64,000 bases of DNA from Amia ocellicauda (GCF_036373705.1 NC_089863.1:3704444-3768443); one strand, 5' to 3'; positions 45,256-57,079 are shown, counted from the stretch's first letter. Made by a program: numbers and translations. Notes: generated by a model from the letters alone, not told the origin.

Positions 45256-46684
45256 CTTTGCACACATGCACCGATCATGCCAGCACTGAACCCGCCGTGC
45301 AGCACAACTAGTGCACTACAGCCACTACTTTCACGCCATATAGTACGCCTCCTCCGCCCCCTCCTCCTCCTCCTCCTCCCCCTCCCGTCGCCCGTGTGTT
45401 GCGGTCCCGTCCTCGGTGCGGGAGGCTGTGGAAGAGAGCCCGACACGATCCCCCGTGCCGTGGGGGGGGGGCATGGCATGTCCGCCGAGTCCACGCGTGA
45501 AACTTCTCTGTCAGCACAGACACTCACTCGCCTGCACGGAGAGAAGGGCGAGAGAGGGAGAGGAGGGGGCAGAGGGAGAGAGAGAGAGAGGGAGAGGGAG
45601 GGGGGAATGCTGACACGTGTATTTTCAGTTTGTCGTTTAAACTATGCAAGACCTGGGTAACTGTGAAGCTGCCGGCGGCTGTCCGCAACCACACAGCCTC
45701 TAGTCACACACATACACACTTTCTACTAGTGTGTGTGCTCGACAGACACCATGGTGCGTTTTCTTGAATTTGCCACAAACTGAAAACAAGCAGCGCAGAA
45801 ACCAAACTGAAACTGACTACCTTAGAAGTCACAGATATAAAACATACGCTTGTTTACACACTAGATGGTGTACGTTTGGAAGCGTCCGCCGCCCCTGCTC
45901 ACATGTATCTTCGTACATATAACATACATACGAGAGGAGTACTTGTTTTGCACGGGACGCTAGACCAGAGAGTCACGTGTTGAGCGTATTAGAATCATGC
46001 ACACAAACATCAATTAATCAATTAAGGAATGCTCGCCGGTTGTGGGCTGTGTGTCTTGCTGTTGCACCAGAATTAAAATAACAACAACATCAACTGAAAT
46101 GCAGGGGCACAGTAACCGTAGCCCTGGATGTCACACCGAAGAGATTGTGTAGCTGGATGTTAGTCTGCGATTGCACACCGCGGGAGTGGTTATCTCTTAT
46201 CTGCGCAATACGGAGCAGGCGTGTTCTGCGGCAAACTTTGCAAACAACATGAAAAGTGTGTTTGTTTTGTGCTGTGCTGTGCTGCCCCCCTCCCCTGGCG
46301 TTTCCATCTCCCACCGTTTCTCTCGGTTGGTAGAAAGTGCGGAGGAGGGCGACATGGGGCTTGATACTGCTTTTTATTACATGTGTTCTCGGAAATGTAT
46401 GCCACACGGTGTGTGGGGCTGAGAGAGAGAATTTACGGAAAGTAGTGAACTCTGTATCTCTCTGTATCTCTCTCTGTCTCTCTGTCTCTCTCTCTCTTTG
46501 CGCTGGTCCTGTACATTCTTTTCCAACTGTGCAAACGCTCGGTGGTCGCCTCTCCTACAGGGTCCTAATGTCCCCCCTGTCCCCGGCAACTCCTCTTAAA
46601 TGTCCCCACGTCCTCCCAATCCACGTATGAACTGTCCATTTTTCTGCTACACGTCAGGAAACTGTGTTATACTACCCTACCGTC

Positions 46685-46847
46685 TAACTACAACTAACGG
46701 ACTCCTGCTCGTCTGTGTGTTGTCAAAAACCCATTTTAATTAATGAATCACTTTTGCAGCCCTACTATTAACCAATTCAAAAAGTGAGTAATCAATTAAA
46801 ATGGGGTTTGAGGACACAAACGAGCAAGAGTCGGTTAGTTGTAGTTG
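46685..46847. mobile_element. Foldback/MITE element with about 55-bp inverted arms
   Basis: The left arm taactacaactaacggactc...aaacccattttaatt pairs with the right arm aattaaaatggggtttgagg...ttagttgtagttgg with few mismatches, leaving a loop of about 50 bp. No coding content. The superfamily is undetermined because the flanking duplication is not clear. Confidence 0.7.
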
Positions 46848-47221
46848 GTCGGTTAGTCAATTAATTAATTAATTAATTTATAGCAGCGTTGCAAAATGAT
46901 TGTAGATGCAGTTGCAGCACTTACCCCCCCTCTGTGTCCCGTTATTGTGTGGACCTGCACCGTGAGTCACCCCCCCCCCCCCCACCCATTGACCGCATCA
47001 GACAGTTGTAACAGCAGGGTGACTAAGGATGACGTTTGAGGCCTGTTGCTCGGACTCGCAGCCACCTGCCGCGTCTTTAGATGAGATCAAATGCGATTGG
47101 AAAATGGATATTTATAACAGTCGGCCGCAGTTTCCATGCCATTGAACCCTACACCTCTGTTGGACTGCATTCATCCCGATTTGGGTAATCTGTCCTGTAT
47201 GGTGGCGATTCCCAAAGCAAG

Positions 47222-47236
47222 GGCGCCACCTGGAGG
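47222..47236 (-). promoter_or_regulatory. CTCF-like motif, reverse orientation
   Basis: ggcgccacctggagg is the complement of cctccaggtggcgcc, a close match to the CTCF core. It lies between the irs3 promoter and the agfg2 3' end and points back toward irs3. Confidence 0.5.
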
Positions 47237-48078
47237 ATTGTCAACGCGTTAGGGAGGGCTGAGGAAGCGCCAGTCTGTCGCTGGAAATGCATGCTTTGGT
47301 TTTTCCCTTTGTTTTGTTTTGACCACGCTGTCTGAAAGCCTTGTTTATTGTCAGAGTCCGTCTGCACTCAGTGGTGTTTAAGGAAATTAAAGGATGTTGT
47401 TTTGTTTTTTGGCATTTGGGAAGTAAAATGATATGCATGTGAAATATCCTTTACTCCTACAGGCTCTGGTCTTCGGTTGATTCTGGTTGATGTTGATGTT
47501 GTGTAAAACCAACCAACCAACAAACACACAAACAAGCAAATAAAGATGCTGCTTCCTTTGCTTTCTTTTGTAGATTTTATTATTCAAAGTACACTTAAGC
47601 CGATCTCCGTACTGTGAACAAGAGCTGCGACATGTAATTGTAAAGCTGTCAAACTTCACAAGTGGTTTCTCGTCTCATTTGAAGCGGCGTTGCAATGGAC
47701 TGCCAACAAATATGCGCCACTGGGGACTGAGTCGAGTTTCAAAGCACATTGTTGATTGAGCTGCATTGAAAAGGTGTTGAAATTTGGTCCAGGACTTTGG
47801 AGATGATGTTATGGTGGACTTCTTGTATACAATATTATTATTATTACATTCAATAGCATCTGGCAGAAGCTCTGGGCACATGCATCCTGAGATCTTCAAT
47901 ACATACAAAAATAAAATACAGATAAATGTAATTATATAAACGGATTGAAAGTAAAATACAATGAGATAAACATTTGTTTTCTTAATTAAATAAAGCATAA
48001 TTGGATTTCCCCCCCACAATGGACTCCTTGTCATGCAGCTGGGCCAGTGCAATGGACTGATGAGCTCTCATCGAGATT

Positions 48079-48575
48079 GGACTGGACTGTGTCTCTGCAG
48101 GACCAGGGCTGAGACCCTGCTGGACTGGACTGTGTCTCTCAGGACCAGGACTGAGACCCTGCTGGACTGGACTGTGTCTCTGCAGGACCAGGACTGAGAC
48201 CCTGCTGGACTGGACTGTGTCTCTGCAGGACCAGGGCTGAGACCCTGCTGGACTGGACTGTGTCTCTCAGGACCAGGGCTGAGACCCTGCTGGACTGGAC
48301 TGTGTCTCTCAGGACCAGGGCTGAGACCCTGCTGGACTGGACTGTGTCTCTCAGGACCAGGGCTGAGACCCTGCTGGACTGGACTGTGTCTCTGCAGGAC
48401 CAGGGCTGAGACCCTGCTGGACTGAACTGTGTCTCTGCAGGACGAGGGCTGAGACCCTGCTGGACTGGACTGTGTTTCTCAGGACCAGGACTGAGACCCT
48501 GCTGGACTGGACTGTGTTTCTCAGGACCAGGACTGAGACCCTGCTGGACTGGATTGTGTCTCTGCAGGACCAGGG
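48079..48575 (-). repeat. 41-43 bp minisatellite in the agfg2 3' UTR
   Basis: Twelve units on the pattern ggactggactgtgtctctgc-aggaccagggctgagaccctgct; the 'tctctgcagg' form and the 2-bp-shorter 'tctctcagg' form alternate. The array begins about 85 bp past the agfg2 stop codon, so it should be transcribed as 3' UTR unless polyadenylation occurs first. Three units of the same repeat occur at 59372-59478 in acap1 intron 1. Confidence 0.93.
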
Positions 48576-48658
48576 AGGATGAGATGGCCGGGGTCCAGTG
48601 GGGTGGGGTGCGCTGAGAGGCTGGGTTGCGAGGTCAGGGGGGATGGGGGCGTCCCAGG

Positions 48659-48706
48659 TCACATGAAAGGATTTCGAGATACACCTCCTCTGGGATACAC
48701 TCCCCC
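48659..48706 (-). CDS. agfg2: agfg2 last coding exon
   Basis: Acceptor ctctctctcttag at 48707. The exon reads [15 protein letters not shown] and TGA (48661-48659). The NPF near the C-terminus matches the family's NPF-rich end, which supports this exon although it is only 16 codons long. Phase 0 as left by exon 13 (VSVNPFT|GTGAGT). Confidence 0.82.
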   Translation of the reverse strand, partial: GGVYPRGGVSRNPFM

Positions 48707-51700
48707 CTAAGAGAGAGAGAAGACAAGAGAATGGGTAGAGTAGGGTAGTGTAGTTGTAGTACCGTACTGACAAATCAATAATGTTTGGAGCCCTGTGTCT
48801 GCAACTATGTGTGTGTTTTTGTGTTTTTCTGTGTGTGTGTGTGTATGTCAGTGAGTGCTTGTGTGTGTCTTTCCGTGTCTATGAGTGAGTCAGTGTGAGT
48901 GAGTCAGTGTGAGTGTGAGTGCGTGTGCTTGTGCGTGTGCGTGTGGCCGCTGGGCTACTCACAGTGAAGGGGTTCACAGACACGGGCCGTGCCGGTTTGG
49001 GGGCGGTCTTCGGCCCGGGCAGAGAGCCGACCCCTGCAGGACAACACAGAGCTTAGTGTGAGATGTAATGCAATTATTTATTCTTCTAGAAATTGTGCCT
49101 CGAAACTAAAACCCCCCACTCTGATCAATACTGCTACCCCCCCGGGAAACAGAGCACTCACCATTGGGCTGTGGATTGCTGGGGGGCTGCTGGGGAAATG
49201 CATTCTGGGAGCTGGGAGGCACGAAGCTCGCCGGCGGGGGGTTGACTCTGCCAGGGGAGGCAGAGCTGAATTGACCAGGGTCGGCCCTTCCTGAAACAGA
49301 CCAATCAGAACCGTGGTAAGCTTTTGACGGTGCACTGCAGTGGGTTTCCAGTTAAAAACTTCTAAATACATAAACACAAAAGCAAACGAATGACAATTCC
49401 CATCCACACCTGCAGGGATGCTTTGGCTGCTGCTGAAAGGGTTGCTAGAAGACAAGGTGGAGTGGCTACCCGAGGAGGCGGAGCTAAAGGGATTGGAGAA
49501 GACTGTGTAGGAGAGAAAGAAGAATTGTTGTTATTGTCATTCTTTTGAATGCATCAGCTTTAAAATCGACCCCGCCCCACAGTCTGTAGTTTACCCGGGA
49601 ACGTCTGGGGGCTGGAGGCCGCTTCTGCAAAGCCAGGGGACCTGCAAGGAGAACAGACAGCGGACAGTGATGTAGCACAACAACACTACAACCCTGAGAG
49701 TGCCAAAGGGCCAGAAACAATGTGAATAATATAGCACAATAATACACTACACACAACTGTATTAATTAGCAAATTTGGGGACAGGTACCTGAAGGAGAGA
49801 ACCCGCTCCTGTCAGATTGTTTGTCTGCATATGTGTCACAAAAGTCCTCTGCTCGGGTCAGTGTGCGTTTAATTAAAATTGCATTCTGTCGCTCTCTATA
49901 GTACACCCGTGTGTGTGAAAAATACTTAAAAATGTATGTATTCGTTTTCGAAATAGTGCAAGAAGTGTATGGGATTTGCGAACGTCCACATTGCACAGGC
50001 TCGGATCTGTATGTCACTCATATCTGCAGTAATTCGCCATAACGTAAAAGCTGTTTGACTGAAAAAAGGTGGCGAATTTACTCAGTGTTAACTCACAGTG
50101 CAGATCGAATTGCTGCTGCTGATGCTGCTACATACAAAGTGCTGGTTGTCTTACTATAGTTATGCTGTAAGATCTATTAAATGACATTTATTAAACAAAT
50201 TGTGTCTGCGGGTCTGATAAAGCCCAGATATTAAAGCATCCGTTTGAGAGTTTTGCTACTTCCTCGTTGGCTGTACAGTAATCAGACTTTGCAATCAATA
50301 AAGCTGCTTGTGTCCTGAACACACAGATACACTGTTGCATCACTGACCACAAAGAAGCTGCAGACAGAGAGACATGCGGAGACGAAGAGTAATGAAGAGA
50401 AAAATCATTCGCAGACGGAAAAATCTATCATTTTCAATAGGATAGCCTGTTATTTGTGACTTGTGGACCATGAAGACATGGCAACATATCCTATACTTTG
50501 CCGTACCCAAATCGCCCTTAGTTTGTTTGAAAACCTGGCAGTAGCTACAATTTAGAAAATGTTTTACCCAAACAATGTAAAACTCTGATACTTCTTCATG
50601 ACTTCATCATTATTTCGGTCTGTTGATTTTGACATAAATGTGGGCTGATGGACCCGAACTTCCGGGGCCGATTGTTGGTCCCCGTTGGTCCCCGTCCACC
50701 TCGACTACGTGAATGGGCTGCCATTGTCTCTTACCTGGCAGGTGTGGCGCCGGAGGCCATCTTGTTTCCAAACAGGCTGCCATACTGGGGGAAGGTATTA
50801 GGGGGCGCTGTGGGAGACACAGACGGAGACGGCGTCAGACCCGAGCGCCACCCACAGGGGACAGCCGTGGGGCGGGGGGGCGGGTAAGGGTACCTGGCTG
50901 CGTCTCTGCACTGACGCCCTCCAGCTGTGACAGCGCGGCGTACTTGTCCGCACTGGGGGGGGGCGGGCTGGTAGGGGCATGCTGGGAAGAGCCGAGTCCT
51001 CCGAAGTCGATGCTGGAGGACTTGGGGAAGGGGCGGAAAGGGGCAGAGCCGGAGGAAGAGGAGGAAGAGGAGACGCTGCGCCCTGCATCCAACAGGGACA
51101 GAGGAGACAGTCAGGAGCTGAGAACAGGGGCTCGGGATCATTATGATCAATTATCTTCTAATATCAGTTCCCTTGTAAGGCTGAAGGTGAGGATGAATAT
51201 AATCGGCCACAACACACACTGAGCAAACATGCAGCACAAACATCATGGGCCCAGAGCTAGCACTGTGGGGACTATAGTATAGTATAGTAAAGGAAAGTAT
51301 AGTGTAGTATAGTATAATAGAGCATAGTATAGTGTAGTATAGTATAGTAGAGTGCAGTATAATATAGGGCCCAGACTAGCGTAGCGCTGTGTGACTATAG
51401 TACAGTGTAGTATAGTAAAGTATACTATAGTGCAGTATAGTAAAGTATAGGGCCCAGACTGGAGAAGCACTGTGTGACTATAGTATAGTACAGTATAGTA
51501 TAGTATATTATAATACAGTGTAGTGTAATATCGTAGAGCATAGTAGAGTATAGTCTAGGAAACAGATTGGTGTCAATAAGAGGAGTCGGTTCTAACTGGA
51601 GTGAGGTTGTTAGTGGAGTTCCACAGGGATCAGTACTAGGGCCTTTGCTTTTTCTAATCTATATTAATGATCTGGGATCTGGGATAGTTAGCAAACTTGT

Positions 51701-52596
51701 CAAATGTGCAGATGATGCTAAAATTGGGCTTCAAGGCATTCAAGACAGGAAACAGGAGACACTTCTTCACACAGAGAGGCGTCACAATCTGGAACAAACT
51801 CCCCAGCGATGTGGCTGAAGAGACAATTTGGGAAAATTTAAAAATAGACTGGATAATATCCTTGGATCACTTAGTTCAGGGGTTTTCAAACCGGTCCTGG
51901 AGTACCCCCTGCCCTGCTGGTTTTTGTTCCAACCTAGGTCTTAATTACTTAATTGAATGGTAGATTGCTTTGTTAGGTCAATTAAGGATTCAATTAAGCA
52001 ATTAAGACCTCAGTTGGAACTAAAAACAGCTGGGCAGGGGGAACTCCAGGACCGGTTTGAAAACTACTGACTTAGTTATTAATGGACACCAAACAAGCAC
52101 AATGGGTCGAATGGCCTCCTCTCGTTTGTAAACTTTCTTATTTTCTTATGTATAGTGTAGTATAGTATAGGGCCCAGACTGGAGTAGCACTTTGTGACTA
52201 TAGTGTAGTATAGTATATTATATTATAGTATAGTATAGTACAGTATAGTATATTATAGTGTAGTATAGTATTAGTATAGTGTAGTATACGGGCCCAGACT
52301 GGAGTAGCACTGTGTGACTATAGTATGGTTTAGTATAGTGCAGTATATTATAGTATATTGTAGTATAGTATATTATAGTACAGTATAGGGCCCAGACTGG
52401 AGTAGCGCTGTGTGACTATAGCATAGTATAGTGTAGTACAGGGGCCCAATACAGACACACAGAATGCACTGAACTCATGCTGAAATACAGACAGCAGTCA
52501 GTCAGTCATGCTTGCATCTTACCTAGAGTAAAGCTGGTTTTGAAAGTGCTGCTGGCTGAAACACAGGCAGTGTGTGTGTATGTGGGGGGGAGTCAC

Positions 52597-52627
<31 letters not shown>

Positions 52628-54002
52628 AACAGAACTGAAACACACCACGCTCACCCCACAGAGTTGCAGTTTATTCCTTCATATACTTGATGAGGTTAGT
52701 TTCTACAAATAGATTTTCAACTTATTTAACCAATCGGTGAACAACAGACATTCAAAATATGCAAGAAAGGCCCGATTTAAAGATAAGGATTACCACGTGA
52801 CAGCTGGAAACACGGGTAGGGGGGTTGGTTACCTGAGGGGCGTGGCAGGGCAGGGAAGGCGGGGCCTTGGCCGGCCCCCGGGGAGATGTGTGCCGGGCGC
52901 TGCCTGTCAAAGCCTGAGAAGAGGGAGCCCTGTCCTGGAGAGAAAGGGAGGGGGAGAGAGAGAGAGAATGAAAATCTTATGCCAGACTGTAATACAAGAG
53001 AGAAGGCGAGAGGGGGAGGGAGAGAGAGGGAGACAAAAGGAGGGAGAGAAGTATAGGGAGAGAGAGAGAGAGGGAGACAAAAGGAGGGAAAGAAGTATAG
53101 GGAGAGAGAGAGAGAGAGAGAGAGTGAGAGAGAAACAGAGATAAGACCCTCCCCGGGACTGCCCACTGACCTCTAGGCGGCTCTCGGAAGCTCTGGGAGC
53201 GGGCGGGGGGGGCGGTGAAGACGTCGGTGCGCAGGTCGGCCGGGGACACGGGGGGCGCTCTCTCCCAGGTGGGCTGCTGGGGCTGAGACTGGAGGAGCAC
53301 AACTCAGGTTAGTATCCACAGCAAGATAACAGTAATGGAGAGGGAAAGAGAGAGATGGGGGACACCGTGGAGGAGAATAAGGAGAAGGAGGAGTCAGGTC
53401 CAGTCCCCAGTCATGGCTCTGCTCGGACCCTCGCTCACCTGCGTCCTGGCGGGGCGGCCGGTGGGTGGGGGGCCAGGGGCCGCGTTGCTGCTCAGGGTGG
53501 CGGTCTGCGCCGGGGGGCTCCAGGTCTCCTCCAGCCCCCGCCGGCTCCGGCTCTTGGACATGTGCCTGAAACAGAAACACGGCAGCGGGTCGAGGACTCT
53601 GATCGGTGTATCGTGGTCGGCCTGGGAACAGATGCATGCTGGGAGGCCTTACCACTTCTTCTTCTCGTACTTCTCCTGCAGGAAGTCCTTGAGCCGCTGC
53701 GCGTCGCGGGGGTCGAACACCGGCTCGGACTTGGGGTCGTACACGGCCATCCAGGTGCGCTTGCCCACCTGCGGAGACACAGCCAGGGGAGTTCACATGT
53801 GGGTGTGGGTGTATGTGTGTGAGGGGTTAGGCTGTGGTGAGAACTGAAGACAGGTTGTCCCGGCCGTGTGCATATTTGTGGCAGGTGCTCCAGTCGAACC
53901 GGTCGGACGAGAGGGACAAGACAGCACAGGAGCCATCCGTCTATTTACGTGTCTCTTCTGCTCCCTCAGCTTCTCATGTTGTGTTCTCAGATTCACGCGG
54001 CC

Positions 54003-54045
<43 letters not shown>

Positions 54046-55378
54046 GCCCATATTTTGAGTCTCACCTGGGTACTGGGGGAGAGACGGTGGGAGGGACAGA
54101 AGAGAGACAGAGACACACACAGGGGAGACAGGGGGACGATTCCTCCCAAATTCAGGAAACCCACCCGAGCCGCTGCCCACCCTCACCTCGTTGCCGTGGT
54201 GCTGCAGGAATTCCACCTCCTGCTGGGAGAAGGTCGTCATGGAGATGGACTTCACCCGGTGGGGGGGGTTCAGGCCCCTCCTGAGTGGAGGAAAAAACAA
54301 CAACAAATACATAAATAAATACATACCACGAATCTGACCGGTTATTATTATTATTATTATTATGATTAAAATCCCAGACCCGCAGGAATGAAACCAAATG
54401 GCTTCTACACACAGTTGACACACTGCCCTGCCCACCCTGCTCAGTACTGGCCAGCCACTGACCACCTCAGGACACACCTGTTCACACTGTACCTGAAACA
54501 TCACTATCCGTTCCCAAGCCCCACACCAGCGTCTGCTTTCTATCTATCTATCTTCCTTTCAAACACCCATCCATGCCATTACAGTCGCAAATAACGATTC
54601 ACGCCGCGTCTTTAACGACGTCGTGAATTTCACCTTGATCTCGGGTCCGTAATCCCCCACTCGTGTGTCTCAGTAAAGCATCCCCTGTTGTGATTATTCA
54701 ACACACCGGTGTAGGCCACAGGTGATCCCGAACTTCATCAACACGGCTTCGTCAATGTTGTTGTTATTATTCGTATCATTGTAGCCGATACGGAATAATC
54801 GACTCTGTGACATCATCAGCAACATCATAATTGACACAGACATCGATTATTTACAACCGCGTGTACGTTACATCATAAAACACCAAAGCGGTTTATACTC
54901 CGGGGTCTATACATGTCTGTGCATTATTGTATGCAGTGCTCGAGTGACTGTAATAGAGAGGGGGGAGAGAGATGCGCATCTACGCTCTATTATTACCTAC
55001 GCACTGTCTGCTCCGAAGGGGGAGTGGAAGGGATTTGGTACAACAACACGCAACGATCAGACCGTCAACGACCCTTTAGCAGCAGTAATCATAATAGTAA
55101 TAAATAAATAAAATAAATAAATAAATAGTGATAATAATAAAATGCATACACAGACAGACAGACAGACAGAGCACAAGTGATGTTCTCTCTCTCTCTCTCG
55201 GAGCCACTCACAGCATCCCCGAGCACGCCGTGCACACGAAGCTGCCCACGGTGACGTCGGTGTAGGTGACACCGGGCTGGCCGCACTCGAAGCACTGCTT
55301 GTTGCCCGCACACTGGGCCAGCTCCCGCACCCTCCGGGAGCACATCTCCTGGCTGTCCCGGGGCTTGCGGCTCGCCAT
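48659..55378 (-). CDS. agfg2: ArfGAP with FG repeats 2, complete 14-exon gene
   Basis: Coding exons (minus): 55378-55212, 54280-54187, 53768-53653, 53565-53439, 53288-53171, 52934-52833, 52555-52523, 51082-50894, 50807-50735, 49641-49595, 49502-49410, 49290-49162, 49033-48963, 48706-48659. All are bounded by GT/AG, phases agree, and the sum is 1,407 bp = 468 aa plus stop (human AGFG2 is 481). Exons 1-3 hold the ArfGAP domain: zinc finger [24 protein letters not shown] and [18 protein letters not shown], ending [11 protein letters not shown]. Later exons are Ser/Pro-rich with scattered FG/F motifs, [12 protein letters not shown], and four NPF motifs that would bind EH-domain endocytic proteins. 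AGFG proteins link Arf regulation, clathrin sorting and nucleoporin-like FG sequences. The CRRVREL-type N-terminus ([15 protein letters not shown]) marks AGFG2 rather than AGFG1. Confidence 0.94.
51270..51553 (+). repeat. (TATAG)n satellite with gggcccagact spacer, left part
   Basis: Imperfect tatag/tgtag/cagta pentamers broken by a recurring spacer 'gggcccagactggagtagca-ctgtgtgacta'. It lies in agfg2 intron 7. It is interrupted by a CR1 insertion and resumes at 52151. Confidence 0.92.
51554..52150 (+). mobile_element. CR1 LINE fragment with internal deletion
   Basis: The start (ctaggaaacagattggtgtc) corresponds to 5391 of the first copy, with [20 protein letters not shown] and [11 protein letters not shown]. 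It then jumps directly to the segment equivalent to 6184 (gggcttcaaggcattcaaga), so about 640 bp are missing. It ends with the CR1 3' tail (ttcttattttcttatg). A hAT MITE is inserted at 51877-52069. Confidence 0.88.
51877..52069. mobile_element. Complete hAT MITE (193 bp) nested in CR1, perfect 8-bp TSD
   Basis: The left end caggggttttcaaaccggtc pairs with the right end accggtttgaaaactactg. Both sides carry acttagtt (51869-51876 and 52070-52077). The uninterrupted CR1 copy at about 6328-6340 shows the empty site (cactcagttattaatgg), which confirms ends and duplication independently. Confidence 0.93.
52151..52445 (+). repeat. (TATAG)n satellite, right part
   Basis: Continues the array at 51270-51553 with the same spacer 'gggcccagactggagtagca'. 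Present in agfg2 intron 7. Confidence 0.92.
53653..53768 (-). CDS. agfg2: agfg2 exon 3 (end of ArfGAP domain)
   Basis: Encodes [20 protein letters not shown] and [19 protein letters not shown]. The end is as in other AGFG proteins, but [12 protein letters not shown] replaces the usual IWLGLFD block, so this segment has diverged. Acceptor ccgcag, donor AAGTG|GTAAGG. Confidence 0.93.
54003..54042 (+). repeat. (GA)n microsatellite in agfg2 intron 2
   Basis: About 40 bp of pure ga following ccgc. Confidence 0.95.
54187..54280 (-). CDS. agfg2: agfg2 exon 2 (ArfGAP arginine region)
   Basis: Encodes [20 protein letters not shown] and [11 protein letters not shown]. The first Arg, directly after the finger, corresponds to the conserved ArfGAP arginine. 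Acceptor ctcag and donor AACGAG|GTGAGG; ends in phase 0. Confidence 0.95.
55212..55378 (-). CDS. agfg2: agfg2 exon 1 (start and zinc finger)
   Basis: The ATG at 55378 (gggcATGG context) opens [20 protein letters not shown]. All four zinc cysteines of the C-x2-C-x16-C-x2-C finger are in this exon. Donor GGATGCT|GTGAGT. Confidence 0.96.
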
Positions 55379-55736
55379 GCCCGCGGCCGGCCGGCGTCCA
55401 ACCCCGCCGAGGGGGACGAGGAAGAGGAAGGCGACGGGCTGATCAGTGTGTCCACGGTCCGAGCGGTCGCGGTGGCTCCATATAACCGGAGAGACTGGGA
55501 AGGCAAGGCAGGCAGGCAGGCAGGCAGACGGGGAAGAGGGGAGGAGGGGAGTGAGCGAGTGTGTGAGAGGGGGAGGAGGAGGAGGAGGAGGGCGGAGGGA
55601 GAGAGAGATACGTTGGAGCTTTATAATATCAAAGCGTCTTCGCCTGGCTTTGAACCGTTAGCCTTTCTCCCTCTCCCCCTCTCCCCCTCTCTCCAGCTGC
55701 GCTACCCCCCGTCACGTCCACGTCCACGCAGAGACC

Positions 55737-55740
<4 letters not shown>

Positions 55741-55814
<74 letters not shown>
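55741..55814 (+). repeat. (CT)n microsatellite upstream of agfg2
   Basis: About 74 bp of uninterrupted ct, roughly 360 bp upstream of the agfg2 ATG in the shared agfg2/acap1 upstream region. Confidence 0.97.
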
Positions 55815-55817
<3 letters not shown>

Positions 55818-56345
55818 TTCAGAAAGGGGCGCTCTTGATATATGACACAGAGTGGCGAGAGCTAAGGAGAGGACGGAGGCTCAAACTTAAGCACCAGGGC
55901 CGAGGCTCTTGCAGTTTTTCCCCCTCCGTTGTGCAAGACTTGTTTTCGCTGTCACGGTGCCACAGCCTGTTACGCCCCAAACAGAGAGAAAGGGAAAAAA
56001 AAAGGAAATAACACGTGTTTTAAGGATATGTCACCCACAGTCGTGTTTACTGCTGATGGTTAGCGTCAGACTTGCGGAGATTCTTGTTTAGCGTCAATCT
56101 GACAATGTCTGCCTCCATCTATTTTTAATTCGAAGGTTGGTATGCAGTAGCTACAGCAAAGGAAATGTCCTTTCTCGGAAATCTGGAGAGAAATACGCTT
56201 AAAGGACAATAATTATACCCTGCCCCAGCAAAGTCACAGAAATCTAATCGAGACTGTTAATGATTAGCCTATCCAGTTAGTCAACTAACCAGTTCCACCG
56301 CCTGGCCTTTGTATTTTTGTCTCCCGTTAATTGACTTATATGACA

Positions 56346-56348
<3 letters not shown>

Positions 56349-56393
<45 letters not shown>

Positions 56394-56527
56394 GCTGTTG
56401 CTCTGTCTCTCCCCCACTCCACGGCGCATGGTACCCAGCGATGGCGGTCAGTGGCCGCTAGGGGGAGCCCTTCATCTTTCCGACAACATCCCTCTGTGCC
56501 GTGGAGGAGTGCAGTCTGTGTGTGTGT

Positions 56528-56558
<31 letters not shown>

Positions 56559-56562
56559 GGGG
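56349..56562 (+). repeat. (ATT)n tract and (TG)n-(G)n tract
   Basis: (att)n at about 56349-56392 and (tg)n directly joined to an 18-20 base G run at 56517-56562. The stretch between (56400-56500) is unique and contains a weak CTCF-like ggccgctagggggagcc. Confidence 0.9.
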
Positions 56563-57071
56563 TATTAATCTCTCAGCAGTCCAGATGAGTCAGTCCTGCA
56601 CCGCCCGACCGCGGCTTGTGGGACTGCGCAGTCGTGCTACAACTGATAGAGTGGCTCAGCTGCAGCTGATAGGGATGTTTCAGCGCCCTGAAAGTCACAG
56701 CGCGACCCCAACACGCTTACACGCGATACTACAACCATACCAACTCCATGCAAGTCACCAGAAATGGTTTGTAATGGCGCAATCAATCCCCCAAAAGCCC
56801 AATAGAGGAACACGTCAACTGTGTATTACAAATATACTCGTTGTCCCTTAGGACACTTTTTTGTGACACATCCCTAGCAATAACCCCCCACCTCCACACC
56901 AGCATGACGCAGGTGTCGCCAAAACATCTGGAAGTGTGTACACGACGTAAGCCAATCACGTCACAGCCGAACTTGTTTTCTTTATCCGGTTTGAGTCTCC
57001 ATAGCAGCAATGCAAGGCGCCACGACCCGAGGCGTTTGAGCACGTGTGTGACACACTCCAGGAGACGAGTG

Positions 57072-57079
57072 TGACGTCA
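57072..57079. promoter_or_regulatory. Full palindromic CRE (TGACGTCA)
   Basis: A perfect cAMP-response-element octamer between the divergent agfg2 and acap1 genes, 1.13 kb before the acap1 ATG. A half-site (cacgtca) lies at about 56967. Motif match only. Confidence 0.4.
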
